The notes: generated by a model from the sequence alone, not told the origin. 46,004 bases of DNA from JBEIFW01 sp044370695 (GCA_044370695.1 JBILVB010000009.1:1-46004); one strand, 5' to 3'; shown: positions 31,785-40,294, numbered from the stretch's first letter. Made by a program: numbers and translations.

Positions 31785-31973
31785 ATGAAAAAGGGTCGTC
31801 ACCGCCGCTTCGAAGAAGCGCGAAAGCTGAAGCAGTCCGGGCCGGGTGCGTTCGACCTCGGCCTCGGTGGTACCGGTGGCCGGTCGGATCACTCGTCGGA
31901 CGACGAGTACGCCGCCCTGGCCGAGAAGTACGGCGTCACCTTCGACGACGACGAGGACGACGACGATCGCTGA
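31785..31973 (+). CDS. Small charge-polarised protein, unknown function
   Basis: 62 residues, no cysteine, no membrane segment. The N-terminal third is strongly basic (MKKGRHRRFEEARKLKQ) and the C terminus is strongly acidic (a run of Asp/Glu before the last Arg), with a Gly/Ser-rich centre. Such a layout suggests a nucleic-acid- or ribosome-interacting or largely disordered protein, but no family is recognised. ATG 31785 has GAAGGG 8 bases upstream; an in-frame GTG at 31770 is an alternative. It lies 48 bases before typA and may share its transcript. Confidence 0.65.
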   Translation: MKKGRHRRFEEARKLKQSGPGAFDLGLGGTGGRSDHSSDDEYAALAEKYGVTFDDDEDDDDR

Positions 31974-32021
31974 GGCGATCGGCACATCGAACCGGCCGCT
32001 ACGGCGGCAATCCCCCCTGCC

Positions 32022-33857
32022 ATGAACCCCCCGCCCCTCCGAAACGTAGCCATCGTCGCGCACGTCGATCATGGCAAGACCACTCTCGTCGACGCGCTGC
32101 TGCGCACGACGGGGGTCTTCCGCGCGAACCAGGTCGTCGCCGACCGCGTGCTCGATTCGATGGATCAGGAACGCGAGCGAGGGATCACGATCCTCGCCAA
32201 GGCGGCGTCGATCCGCTGGCGGGGCCTGCGCGTCAACCTCGTCGACACGCCCGGCCACGCCGACTTCGGCGGTGAGGTCGAACGGGCCCTGGCGCTCGTC
32301 GATGGCGTGCTCCTGCTCGTCGACGCGGCGGAAGGGCCGCTGCCCCAGACGCGCTACGTGCTGTCGAAGGCGCTCGAGCGCAACCTGCCGGCCGTGGTCG
32401 TGATCAACAAGGTCGACCGGTCCGACGCCCGGGCCGACGAGGTGCTCGACGAGGTCGAGCACCTGTTCATGGACCTCGCCCACGACCCCGAGCAGCTCGA
32501 GTTCCCCGTCGTGTCCTGCGTGGCGCGCGAGGGCCGGTCGACGCGCGGCATCGGCATGCCCGGTCCCGACGACGACCTGTCGGCGCTGCTCGACACGCTG
32601 GTCGAGACGGTGCCGGCCCCGCAGGCCGACGTCCACGAGCCGTTGCAGGCGATCGTGACCAACCTGGACGCGTCGGACTATCTCGGTCGCCTGGCGGTCG
32701 GGCGGGTGCTCGCCGGGGCGTTGCGCAAGGGCGACACGGTGGCCCTGTGCACGACCGACGACGGCGAACCCGCCGTGGTCCGCCGCCGCCTCACCCAGCT
32801 GATGGGATTCGAGGGCATCGGCCGGGTCGAACTCGACGAGGTGGTGGCCGGCGACCTGTTCGTCGTCGCCGGCTTCCCCGAGGTCGAAGTCGGCGACACC
32901 CTCGCCGACCCGATCAGCCCGGTGGCGCTGCCCCGGCTGAGCGTGGACGAGCCGGTGCTCACGATGACGTTCGGGGTGAACACCTCCCCGCTCTCGGGCC
33001 GCGAAGGCAAGTACCTGACCAGCCGTCACCTGCGCGAGCGGCTCGAGCGCGAAGTCCTCGGCAACGTGTCGATCCGGCTTGCGCCGACCGACTCCCCGGA
33101 CGTGATCGAGGTCGCCGGTCGCGGTGAACTGCAACTCGCCGTGCTCATCGAATCGATGCGCCGGGAGGGCTACGAGCTCCAGGTGAGCCGGCCCGAGGTG
33201 ATCACCCGGGACATCGACGGGGTCCGGCACGAGCCGCTCGAGCGGGGCACGTGCGACGTCCCCGACGACCACGTCGGCACCGTCACGCAGACCCTCGCCC
33301 CCCGCAAGGGCCGGGTGACCGACCTCCGGCCGGGCGACCCGGGGCGCACCATCGTCACGTTCGAGGCGCCGGCTCGCGGGCTGATCGGGTTCCGGTCGCT
33401 GCTGTTGACCCTCACCCGGGGCACGGCGCTGCTCCACCAGCACCATGCGGGCTGGACGCCGTGGGCAGGAGAGCTGCCGCACCGTTCCGGCGGGGCGATG
33501 ATCGCCGATCGCTCGGGCGCGACGACCGGCTATGCGCTCGACAACCTGCAGCAACGCGGGGAGCTGTTCGTCGAGCCGGGCACTGCGGTGTACGAGGGCA
33601 TGGTCGTCGGCGAGAACGCCCGGAGCACCGACATGGTCGTCAACTGCGTGCGAGAGAAGGAGAAGACCAACATCCGCACGCACTCCCACGACGATGCGGT
33701 CAAGCTCGCCGCGCCGCGGATCCAGACGCTGGAGACCGCGATCGAGTTCATCGCCGACGACGAACTCGTCGAGGTGACCCCGAGGTCGGTACGGATCCGC
33801 AAGCGTCTGCTCGTCGAGTCCGACCGCCGACGGGTCGCCAAGCGCGCCGGCGCCTGA
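32022..33857 (+). CDS. typA: Ribosome-associated GTPase TypA/BipA
   Basis: A 611-residue translational GTPase of the EF-G superfamily needed for ribosome assembly under stress. GTPase motifs are AHVDHGKTT (G1, residues 13-21), RERGITI (G2), DTPGHADF (G3), and INKVD (G4). Domains II, III and V follow, then the BipA-specific C-terminal region with GLIGFRSLLLTLTRGTALL and NVREKEKTN-like NCVREKEKTNIRTHSHD. The length and lack of an EF-G domain IV rule out EF-G and LepA. ATG 32022 has no good -10 at leaderless spacing, so it is probably read through from the 62-residue gene. Confidence 0.96.
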   Translation: MNPPPLRNVAIVAHVDHGKTTLVDALLRTTGVFRANQVVADRVLDSMDQERERGITILAKAASIRWRGLRVNLVDTPGHADFGGEVERALALVDGVLLLVDAAEGPLPQTRYVLSKALERNLPAVVVINKVDRSDARADEVLDEVEHLFMDLAHDPEQLEFPVVSCVAREGRSTRGIGMPGPDDDLSALLDTLVETVPAPQADVHEPLQAIVTNLDASDYLGRLAVGRVLAGALRKGDTVALCTTDDGEPAVVRRRLTQLMGFEGIGRVELDEVVAGDLFVVAGFPEVEVGDTLADPISPVALPRLSVDEPVLTMTFGVNTSPLSGREGKYLTSRHLRERLEREVLGNVSIRLAPTDSPDVIEVAGRGELQLAVLIESMRREGYELQVSRPEVITRDIDGVRHEPLERGTCDVPDDHVGTVTQTLAPRKGRVTDLRPGDPGRTIVTFEAPARGLIGFRSLLLTLTRGTALLHQHHAGWTPWAGELPHRSGGAMIADRSGATTGYALDNLQQRGELFVEPGTAVYEGMVVGENARSTDMVVNCVREKEKTNIRTHSHDDAVKLAAPRIQTLETAIEFIADDELVEVTPRSVRIRKRLLVESDRRRVAKRAGA

Positions 33858-33866
33858 ACGGGTTCG

Positions 33867-33885
33867 GCCGGCGGGTTCAGCCGGC
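33867..33885. terminator. Weak hairpin between convergent genes
   Basis: GCCGGC repeated at 33867-33872 and 33880-33885 with a 7-base loop, between typA and the Cys-cluster gene. It is a short stem, so low confidence. Confidence 0.3.
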
Positions 33886-34614
33886 GGGCTCTCGCCGGCC
33901 TCGTACGGCCGGGTGGGGGAGCCACGTCCGACTCGGCCGGGCCCGGAGCTGCTCGACGAGCAGCTCGTAGGGCCCGGCGCCCACGAGCTCGACGATCTCG
34001 TCCCGCAGGGTCTCGTAGACCGGCCGGTGGTCCACGAACGCGTCGGGCGCCTCGGTGCACCACCAGTGGAACTCGCCGCCGCCCGGACCCCAATCGCGCC
34101 GCTTCCACTCGCGCAGCGTCGAGGTGGCGTGCCCGTAGTCGTCGATCTCCTCGTTGAGCCGCAACGGCAACTGCCAGCACACGTCGGGTTTCCAGTCGAG
34201 CGGGCGCTCCCCGGCCGCGAGCGCGGCCTGGTGGAGCGCACAGCCTGGGCCGGCAGCGAATCCGGGCCGGTTCAGGAAGATGCAGGCGCCGTCGACCAGG
34301 CGGGTGACGACGACCCCGTCGGCGCCCTCGGTGTGCCAGCCCGAGCGGCGGGCCCGGCGGCGGAACTGCCAGGTGTCGTCGGTGAGGCGCTCGACGAAGG
34401 CGGTGGTCTCGGCGAGGTCGTCGTCGTCGACGAAGTGGGCGCCGTAGCTGCAGCACCCGTGTGCGAGCTCGGCGGCCGGTCCCGTGAGCACCCCTTGGCA
34501 GCCGGTGCCGTAGATGCAGTTCCAGCGCGACGTGAGGAACGTGACGTCGAAGACCCAGGTGCGGTCCTCGTCGGGATCGTCGAAGGAGAGCCACTCGTGG
34601 ACGTCTGCGGGCAC
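33877..34614 (-). CDS. Cysteine-cluster protein, possibly zinc/iron-binding (YkgJ-like)
   Basis: A 245-residue soluble protein with clustered cysteines: CIYGTGCQG, HGCCSYGAHF, ACIFLNR, GCALH, VCWQLPL and FHWWC. The pattern CxxxxxC...CC...C...GCxLH resembles the YkgJ/DUF3109-type Zn/Fe-chelating proteins, but with a longer, actinobacterial-style C-terminal half (LREWKRRDWGPGG, a Trp/His-rich stretch). No enzymatic function is known to me. GTG 34614 has TACGGT 6 bases upstream, so the mRNA should be leaderless. It is divergent from glcD across only 44 bases and may be co-regulated with the Fe-S-containing glycolate oxidase (inference). Confidence 0.7.
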   Translation of the reverse strand: MPADVHEWLSFDDPDEDRTWVFDVTFLTSRWNCIYGTGCQGVLTGPAAELAHGCCSYGAHFVDDDDLAETTAFVERLTDDTWQFRRRARRSGWHTEGADGVVVTRLVDGACIFLNRPGFAAGPGCALHQAALAAGERPLDWKPDVCWQLPLRLNEEIDDYGHATSTLREWKRRDWGPGGGEFHWWCTEAPDAFVDHRPVYETLRDEIVELVGAGPYELLVEQLRARPSRTWLPHPAVRGRREPAG

Positions 34615-34620
34615 GGGGCC

Positions 34621-34626
34621 ACCGTA
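34621..34626 (-). promoter_or_regulatory. -10 element TACGGT for Cys-cluster gene
   Basis: TACGGT on minus, 6 bases before GTG 34614, back to back with the glcD -10 (18 bases apart). Confidence 0.55.
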
Positions 34627-34644
34627 CGCGACGGCGCGCAGCGG

Positions 34645-34650
34645 TAGCGT
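34645..34650 (+). promoter_or_regulatory. -10 element TAGCGT for glcD
   Basis: GCGGTAGCGT, 8 bases before ATG 34659. Confidence 0.6.
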
Positions 34651-34658
34651 CCGGGTCG

Positions 34659-36089
34659 ATGGCCACCGACCTGCTCGTGGAGGAACTGCGCGCCGCGCTC
34701 GGCTCGCAGTGGGTGCGGACCGGCGCGGCGGAGCTCAGCCTCTACCGGCGGGACGCATCGAACATGAGCGGCTCGGCCCACGTCGTCTGCCTGGTGTCGT
34801 CCACCCAGGACGTGGCCGCCTGTGTGCAGGCGGCGGTCCGCCACGGCCGGCCGTTCACCGCCCGGGGCTCGGGCACCGGGCTCGCCGGGGGAGCGGTCCC
34901 ACTCGACGACGCCGTCGTCATCGTGACGGCGCGCATGGATCGGGTGCTGTCGGTCGACGCCGACCAGCGCATCGCCTGGGTGGAGCCCGGGGTGCTGAAC
35001 CTCGACCTGTCGCGCCACACCCGGCCGCTCGGGCTGCACTATGCGCCGGACCCGTCGAGCCAGCAGTCCTGTTCGATCGGCGGCAACGTCGCCACCAACG
35101 CCGGCGGGCCGCACTGCCTGGCCGAGGGCGTGACGTCGATGCACGTGCTCGCCGTCGAGGTCGTCCTCCCGGACGGAGCGGTCGCGGTCCTCGGCGGTGA
35201 GGATCCCGAGCCGGCCGGCTACGACCTGCGCGGCGCGTTCGTCGGGGGTGAGGGCATGCTCGGCGTGGCCACCCGCATCGCGGTGCGGCTGGTGCAGAAC
35301 CCGCCGACGGTGACGACGATGCTGCTCGACTTCGCCGCGGTGCGTGACGGCGCCGCAACGGTGTCCGCGGTGATCGCCGACGGGCTCGTACCCGCTGCGC
35401 TCGAGATGATGGACGCCCCGATCACCCGCGCCGTCGAGTCCTACGTCCATGCCGGCTTCCCGCTCGATGCGGCCGCGGTGCTGATCGTCGAGGTCGACGG
35501 TCAGCCGGCCGCGGTCGCCGACGGGGTCGAACGGGTGCGCCGGATCGGCCTGGCGCACGGGGCCCGATCGGTGCGGGTCGCTGCGACGGAGGCCGAGCGG
35601 GCGGCGATCTGGAAGGGGCGCAAGACCGCGTTCGGGGCGATCGCCCGCATCAAGCCGAACTACTACCTCCACGACACCGTCGTGCCCCGGGCTCGGCTGG
35701 TGGAGGTGCTCGAGCAGGTGTACGAGATCGCCGACCGCCACGAGCTCATCGTGATGAACGTCTTCCATGCCGGTGACGGCAACCTCCATCCGCTGTTGGT
35801 GTTCGACAAGCGCGAGCCCGGGATCATGGACCGCGTCCACGCCGCCGGTGACGAGATCGTGCGGGTGTCGGTGGCCGCAGGCGGGGTGCTGTCCGGTGAG
35901 CACGGCATCGGTCTCGAAAAGCGCGACCTGATGCCGCTGTTGTTCTCCCCGGCGGACCTCGACGCGCAAGCCCGGTTGCGTGCCGCGTTCGACCCGCACG
36001 GCGTCGCCAACCCGCACAAGGTGCTTCCCGAGGGCTCCCGCTGCGGGGACCTGCACGCCGGCACCCTGCCGGAGGGCGCATGGATCTGA
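34659..36089 (+). CDS. glcD: Glycolate oxidase FAD subunit
   Basis: A 476-residue FAD-linked oxidase (FAD_binding_4 plus FAD-oxidase C domains) that oxidises glycolate or D-lactate type 2-hydroxyacids. The FAD-binding loops are ARGSGTGLAGGA (about residues 68-79) and SCSIGGNVATNAGGPHC (about 138-154). The C-terminal motif FHAGDGNLHP contains the active-site histidines, and GGVLSGEHGIGLEK follows. The leaderless-type promoter fixes ATG 34659. Its end overlaps glcE by ten bases. With GlcE and GlcF it forms a membrane-associated complex feeding quinones (family knowledge). The true substrate could be D-lactate or another hydroxyacid. Confidence 0.93.
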   Translation: MATDLLVEELRAALGSQWVRTGAAELSLYRRDASNMSGSAHVVCLVSSTQDVAACVQAAVRHGRPFTARGSGTGLAGGAVPLDDAVVIVTARMDRVLSVDADQRIAWVEPGVLNLDLSRHTRPLGLHYAPDPSSQQSCSIGGNVATNAGGPHCLAEGVTSMHVLAVEVVLPDGAVAVLGGEDPEPAGYDLRGAFVGGEGMLGVATRIAVRLVQNPPTVTTMLLDFAAVRDGAATVSAVIADGLVPAALEMMDAPITRAVESYVHAGFPLDAAAVLIVEVDGQPAAVADGVERVRRIGLAHGARSVRVAATEAERAAIWKGRKTAFGAIARIKPNYYLHDTVVPRARLVEVLEQVYEIADRHELIVMNVFHAGDGNLHPLLVFDKREPGIMDRVHAAGDEIVRVSVAAGGVLSGEHGIGLEKRDLMPLLFSPADLDAQARLRAAFDPHGVANPHKVLPEGSRCGDLHAGTLPEGAWI

Positions 36090-36979
36090 GCGGCCTGGTC
36101 GAGGCGCTCGCCGAACCGGGACCGGTGGCGCCGGCCGGCTCCACGAGCCGGTGGTCCGTCGGTGGCGCGGTCGCGCCGGAGGCCCGGCTGGTGCGGGCGC
36201 CGGCCGGCATCGTGCGGATCCAGCCCGAGGAGATGGTGGTGCACTGCGGGGCCGGCACACCGGTCGACGAGCTCGGGACGGCCCTGGCCGAGGTGGGCCA
36301 GCGCGTGGCGCTCCCGGCCGGCGGAACGGTGGGCGGTGCCCTCGCGGTCGGCCGCAGCGGCGTGTGTCGCCTCGGCCACGGCCCGGTGCGTGACACCCTG
36401 CTGCAGGCCGGCGTCGTGCTGGCCGACGGCACGGCGGTGCGCGCCGGTGGCCCGACGGTGAAGAACGTCAGCGGCTTCGACCTGTGCCGGCTCCTGGTCG
36501 GGTCGCTCGGCACGCTGGCGGTGCTCGGCGACGTGATCCTGCGGACCCGCCCCCTGCCGGCTCGTCACGGGTGGTTCCGGGCGCCGGCCGGCGCCGATCC
36601 CGACGCCGTGCGGGTGGCGCTGTTCCGCCCGACCGCCGTGCTCTGGGACGGCACGACGACCTGGGTGTGCCTCGAAGGCCATCCCGACGACGTCGGACGC
36701 GAGGTGCGCGCCCACGGGCTCGAGGAGATCGACGGCCCGCCGCCGCTGCCGGCCGGGGGCCGGGCGTCGCTGCCACCGGCCGCCGTGGCCGACTTGTCGT
36801 CCTACGACGGCTCGTTCGTCGCCGAGAGCGGTGTCGGCGTCGTGCACCTCGACCGGCCCTGGGTGGCTCCGCCCGTCGATCCGGTGGTGCGGGAGTTGAA
36901 CCGCCGGGTGAAGCAGCAGTTCGATCCGACCGGCCGGCTCAGCCCGGGCCGCGACCCCCTGGTGCGAGGAGCGTCGTGA
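36080..36979 (+). CDS. glcE: Glycolate oxidase subunit GlcE (FAD-binding)
   Basis: A 299-residue FAD-binding protein, a shorter relative of GlcD that lacks the complete C-terminal catalytic half. VGGAVAPEARLVRAPAGIVRIQPEEMVVHCGAGTPV and LPAGGTVGGALAVGRSG are the FAD-domain loops, and NVSGFDLCRLLVGSLGTLAVL is typical of GlcE. The C-terminal RRVKQQFDPTGRLSPGR is the family tail. It starts with ATG 36080 inside the last codons of glcD (ten-base overlap) and itself overlaps glcF by four bases, so all three subunits are tightly coupled. Confidence 0.9.
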   Translation: MDLSGLVEALAEPGPVAPAGSTSRWSVGGAVAPEARLVRAPAGIVRIQPEEMVVHCGAGTPVDELGTALAEVGQRVALPAGGTVGGALAVGRSGVCRLGHGPVRDTLLQAGVVLADGTAVRAGGPTVKNVSGFDLCRLLVGSLGTLAVLGDVILRTRPLPARHGWFRAPAGADPDAVRVALFRPTAVLWDGTTTWVCLEGHPDDVGREVRAHGLEEIDGPPPLPAGGRASLPPAAVADLSSYDGSFVAESGVGVVHLDRPWVAPPVDPVVRELNRRVKQQFDPTGRLSPGRDPLVRGAS

Positions 36980-38199
36980 AGCTGCACGTCGTCGATGACG
37001 AACTGGCGAGTTGCGTGAGCTGCGGGTTGTGCCTTCCCCACTGCCCGACGTATCGGGTCAGCGGGGAGGAGGCGGCCTCGCCGCGGGGTCGGATCGCCGT
37101 GATTCGGCTGCTCCACTGGGAGGACGCACCGCCCGACGACGAGGCCGTCGGATTCCTCGACGCCTGCGTGCAGTGTCGTGCCTGCGAGACGGCGTGCCCG
37201 TCGGGCGTCCCGTACGGCCGGCTCATCGAGGGGGCCAAGGAGACCCTCGCCGCCGCAGGTCGGATCACCCCGCGCTGGCAGCGGCTCGCGTACCGGGGCC
37301 TCGGCCACCACCGGTTGCTCGTCGCCGGTTCCCGGGCGCTCGCGCTCGCGCAACGGCTCCGCCTCGTTCCCCGCCGCCTCGGCCTGCCTCGCCTACCCCT
37401 GCGGGCAGCGCCGCTGCGGCCCGGACCGGCGCGGCCCGGAGCGGCACCGGTCTGGCTGTTCACGGGCTGCGTGATGGACGCCTGGCAGCGCGACGTGCAC
37501 GCGGCCGTCCTGCGGGTGCTCGAAGCGGCCGGCGCCGCCGTCTCGTTGCCCGGAGTGGGCGCAGCGTGCTGCGGAGCCCTGCACGTCCACGCCGGTCTCG
37601 CCGACCCGGCCCGGGCGCTCGCGGCCCGGGTGATGGGGGCGATGCCCGGCGAGGCGCCGGTACTCGTCGACTCGGCCGGTTGCGGTGCCGCGTTGAAGGA
37701 CTACGGCCGCCTGATCGGCACCGACGAGGCCCGTGCCTTCTCGGCCCGCGTGCTCGACGTGCACGAGTGGCTCGCCACCCGGATGGACCTCCTGCCGGCG
37801 GCGGCCGACCGCACCCGCGTCGTGGTGCAGGATCCGTGCCACCTGCGCCACGTGCAGAAGGCCCACCTACCGGTGCGGACCGTGCTCGGTCATGTCGCCG
37901 AGGTGGTCGAACTCGACGACGACGGCCTGTGCTGCGGGGCCGGCGGCGCCTACTCGGCGTTGCACCCCGACACGGCGGCCGCCGTCCGGGACCGCAAGTT
38001 GGCGGCGATCGCCCGGGCCGGGGGCGGCACGGTCGCGTCGGCGAATCCGGGCTGCCAACTGCACCTCGCTGCGGCCGGGGTGGACGCCGTCCATCCGCTG
38101 GTTCTCGTGGACCGGGCCCTGTGGAGCCGCTCGGCACGCGAGCGCTCCGTGCCGAGTCGTTCTCGACTGGAACGGGCCCGGTCGATACCCTACACTTAG
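36976..38199 (+). CDS. glcF: Glycolate oxidase iron-sulfur subunit GlcF
   Basis: A 407-residue electron-transfer subunit. Two 4Fe-4S motifs, CVSCGLCLPHCP (residues about 13-24) and CVQCRACETACP (about 63-74), precede two CCG domains (GVGAACCGALHVHAG and DPCHLRH...GLCCGAGGAY). It passes electrons from the GlcDE flavins to the membrane quinone pool. GTG 36976 overlaps the glcE stop. The last 20-odd residues after RALWSRSA are Arg/Ser-rich and look like a non-conserved tail. The gene ends about 100 bases before a strong hairpin terminator. No glycolate permease gene follows. Confidence 0.93.
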   Translation: MKLHVVDDELASCVSCGLCLPHCPTYRVSGEEAASPRGRIAVIRLLHWEDAPPDDEAVGFLDACVQCRACETACPSGVPYGRLIEGAKETLAAAGRITPRWQRLAYRGLGHHRLLVAGSRALALAQRLRLVPRRLGLPRLPLRAAPLRPGPARPGAAPVWLFTGCVMDAWQRDVHAAVLRVLEAAGAAVSLPGVGAACCGALHVHAGLADPARALAARVMGAMPGEAPVLVDSAGCGAALKDYGRLIGTDEARAFSARVLDVHEWLATRMDLLPAAADRTRVVVQDPCHLRHVQKAHLPVRTVLGHVAEVVELDDDGLCCGAGGAYSALHPDTAAAVRDRKLAAIARAGGGTVASANPGCQLHLAAAGVDAVHPLVLVDRALWSRSARERSVPSRSRLERARSIPYT

Positions 38200-38304
38200 T
38201 GCTCGTACGGCTACGTGGAGTGACGTCCGAGGGAGCTCCCCGTGGGTCGTCGTGCGGGAACCTGCGTGGATCGGTCGTCCGGACCACGCCCGCGGCGGAA
38301 TCGT

Positions 38305-38334
38305 GCAGGGGGCCGGGGTGACCCGGCCCCCTGC
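38305..38334. terminator. Strong GC-rich hairpin terminator (bidirectional)
   Basis: Perfect 13-base arms GCAGGGGGCCGGG / CCCGGCCCCCTGC with a GTGA loop, between convergent glcF and the PAC2 gene. No U-tract. The rest of the 143-base gap (38200-38304) shows nothing I can name. Confidence 0.7.
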
Positions 38335-38342
38335 CGCGCCGG

Positions 38343-39224
38343 TCAGCCCTGCTCGCGCAGGAACCGCTCGAGTTCGGCGGCGAGTTCGTCGCCGCTCGGC
38401 AGCGGTCCGCTGAGCGGCTCGTCGACGGGCGCCTCGGGCACGGCAGCGGTCTCGGCGTCGTAGGCCTGCTCGAGCTGGCCGACCATCGCCGTGTGCTCCG
38501 GGTTGGCGACGACGAGCGCGTCGACCCGGGATCGCAGGATCGCGGCGTCGGCCCGCAGCGCCTCGGCGCCCACCCGCACACCGGCGACGTCGCCGAGGCC
38601 GGTGAGCAGGGCCTCGGCTGCGGAGGGGTACGGGGCGCCGGCGAGGTAGTGCGGCACCTGGGCCCACAGCCCGATCGCCGGCACGCCGGCCTCGGCGAAG
38701 GCCGATTCGAGCGCAGCCTCCACCCCGGCCGGTACGTCGAGGGTGTTGCGCAGGTAGGGCACCGACCGGGCCAGCTCTGGGGTGTTCGCCGTCATCGACA
38801 GCCGCGACGGCCGGGTGTGGGGTGTGGCGAACGGGTAGGCGCCGAGGCCGACGACGAGCCGCACGCCGACGCTCGTGGCGAAATCGACGACGTTGCGGCA
38901 GAACGCGTGCCACGCCATGTCGGGCTCGTGGCCGAGCAGGAGCAGCACGTCGCGGCCCTCGGGGTCCCGCCCGGCCTTCAGGACGATCTCGGGCCAGACC
39001 AGACCGGAGTTCACGCCGTCGCGCAGCGCCATCACGGGCCGGCGGGCCCGGAAGTCGAGGAACCGGTCGCCGTCGAAGGTGGCGACCGGCCGGGCCGCGA
39101 CCGCGGCGTCGAGGGTGGTCGCGGCGAGCGCAGCGGCGCCTCCGGCGTCGATCCAGCCGGCGAGCATCACGACGAGCACCGGGGCCGACAGCTCGGGCTG
39201 CTCGTGTACGACGAGGTCGCTCAT
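38343..39224 (-). CDS. PAC2-family protein
   Basis: A 293-residue protein of the PAC2 (proteasome assembly chaperone 2-like) family. The N-terminal VLVVMLAGWIDAGGAAALAATTL, DGDRFLDFRARRPVMALRDG, LLLLGHEPDMAWHAFCRNVVDFA and GLGAYPFATPHTRPSRL match actinobacterial PAC2 proteins. The C-terminal region is helical and acidic. Function in bacteria is not settled; in actinobacteria it may relate to the proteasome, but no proteasome gene is in this window. ATG 39224 overlaps the stop of the kinase gene upstream by four bases, so the two form an operon. Confidence 0.88.
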   Translation of the reverse strand: MSDLVVHEQPELSAPVLVVMLAGWIDAGGAAALAATTLDAAVAARPVATFDGDRFLDFRARRPVMALRDGVNSGLVWPEIVLKAGRDPEGRDVLLLLGHEPDMAWHAFCRNVVDFATSVGVRLVVGLGAYPFATPHTRPSRLSMTANTPELARSVPYLRNTLDVPAGVEAALESAFAEAGVPAIGLWAQVPHYLAGAPYPSAAEALLTGLGDVAGVRVGAEALRADAAILRSRVDALVVANPEHTAMVGQLEQAYDAETAAVPEAPVDEPLSGPLPSGDELAAELERFLREQG

Positions 39225-40285
39225 CCCAGCCCCGTTGCATGCTCGAGGGCCTGCTCGGCCGCGCGCTCCACCTGCACGGCGAACGGTCGCAGCTCCTCGG
39301 GATCGCGGGTGCCCATCGCGCCGTGCAGGTAGCGGGCGTACACCCCTTCGAGCACGCACGCGAGCTTCCAGGAGGCGAAGGCGAGGTGGAATCGGATGGG
39401 GCCGAGGTCGCGCCCCGACGCCGCCGCGTACCGCTCGAGCAACGCTGCCCGGTCCAGGAATCCGGGAGCCGTGGTCGCCGAGCCCTGCCAGGCGTTGGGG
39501 GTGTCGGTCGGCCCCGTCCAGTAGGTGGCGAGGAGCGCGATGTCGGCGAGCGGGTCGCCCAGGGTGCAGATCTCCCAGTCGAGTACCGCGACCACCTCGC
39601 CCCGGGCGTCGACCATCGTGTTGTCGAGGCGGTAGTCGCCGTGGACGACCGCGGCCGGTCCCTGCGGGGGGATGCGGTCGATCAGCCGGTCGTGGACCTC
39701 GTCGATCGCCGGGAGGTCCCGGGTCTTCTGGGCGTTCCACTGCCCGTACCAGCGGCGCAGCTGCCGGGCGATGTACCCGTCGTGGCGACCGAGGTCGCCG
39801 AGGCCGACCGCGGCGGGATCGAGCGCGTGGAGTGCGGCGAGCGTGTCCACGAGCGACTCCGAGGCGTGCCGCCTCGCCGCCTCGTCGAGCGCGGCCTCGG
39901 CGGCGGCCCGGTCGCGCAGCACCAGCCCGTCGACGAAGGCCATCACGTAGAACGGTGCCCCGGTGACCGAGGTGTCGCTGCACAGCCCGAGTGCCGGCGG
40001 GACCGGCACCGTCGTGCCGGCCAGGGCGGCGATGATGCGGTGCTCGCGGCCCATGTCGTGCGCCGAGGCCAGCAGCGCGCCGAGCGGCGGTCGTCGCAGC
40101 ACGTAGCGAGCGCCGTCGGCGCCGGTGACGGCGTACGTGAGGTTGGAGTGTCCGCCGGCGATGACGTCGTAGCGGAACGGTCCGAGAGCGCCGGGCACGT
40201 GTCGTTCCAGCCAGGTACCGACGCCGGCCACGTCGATGCCGGGCACGTCGGGCGGGACCGTTGCGGTGTCGGGGTCGGACGCCAT
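39221..40285 (-). CDS. APH-like phosphotransferase, ACAD10-type
   Basis: A 354-residue kinase-fold protein. GGHSNLTYAVTGADGARYVLRRPPLG is the N-lobe with the ATP-binding region, HGDYRLDNTMVD is the catalytic Brenner motif, and LDWEICTLGDPLADIALL the metal-binding motif. The spacing and the RRPP loop match the ACAD10/11 kinase-like family better than antibiotic kinases. Substrate unknown; a hydroxyacyl-CoA or similar small molecule is a guess. ATG 40285 has TAGCGT 9 bases upstream. It shares an operon with the PAC2 gene and is divergent from thioredoxin. It is a second copy of the family seen at 25277. Confidence 0.83.
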   Translation of the reverse strand: MASDPDTATVPPDVPGIDVAGVGTWLERHVPGALGPFRYDVIAGGHSNLTYAVTGADGARYVLRRPPLGALLASAHDMGREHRIIAALAGTTVPVPPALGLCSDTSVTGAPFYVMAFVDGLVLRDRAAAEAALDEAARRHASESLVDTLAALHALDPAAVGLGDLGRHDGYIARQLRRWYGQWNAQKTRDLPAIDEVHDRLIDRIPPQGPAAVVHGDYRLDNTMVDARGEVVAVLDWEICTLGDPLADIALLATYWTGPTDTPNAWQGSATTAPGFLDRAALLERYAAASGRDLGPIRFHLAFASWKLACVLEGVYARYLHGAMGTRDPEELRPFAVQVERAAEQALEHATGLG

Positions 40286-40294
40286 CGACGACCG

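Noticed and set aside
31985..32021. A leaderless -10 before typA
   Set aside because: The only TA-containing hexamer (TACGGC) lacks the final T and is about 17 bases from the start codon.
31722..34241. 839-codon minus-strand frame opposite typA
   Set aside because: typA on plus is unmistakable; this frame has antisense-type composition and no motif.
38200..38304. Small RNA or tRNA in the gap after glcF
   Set aside because: No cloverleaf or conserved RNA signature could be seen; only the hairpin that follows is supported.
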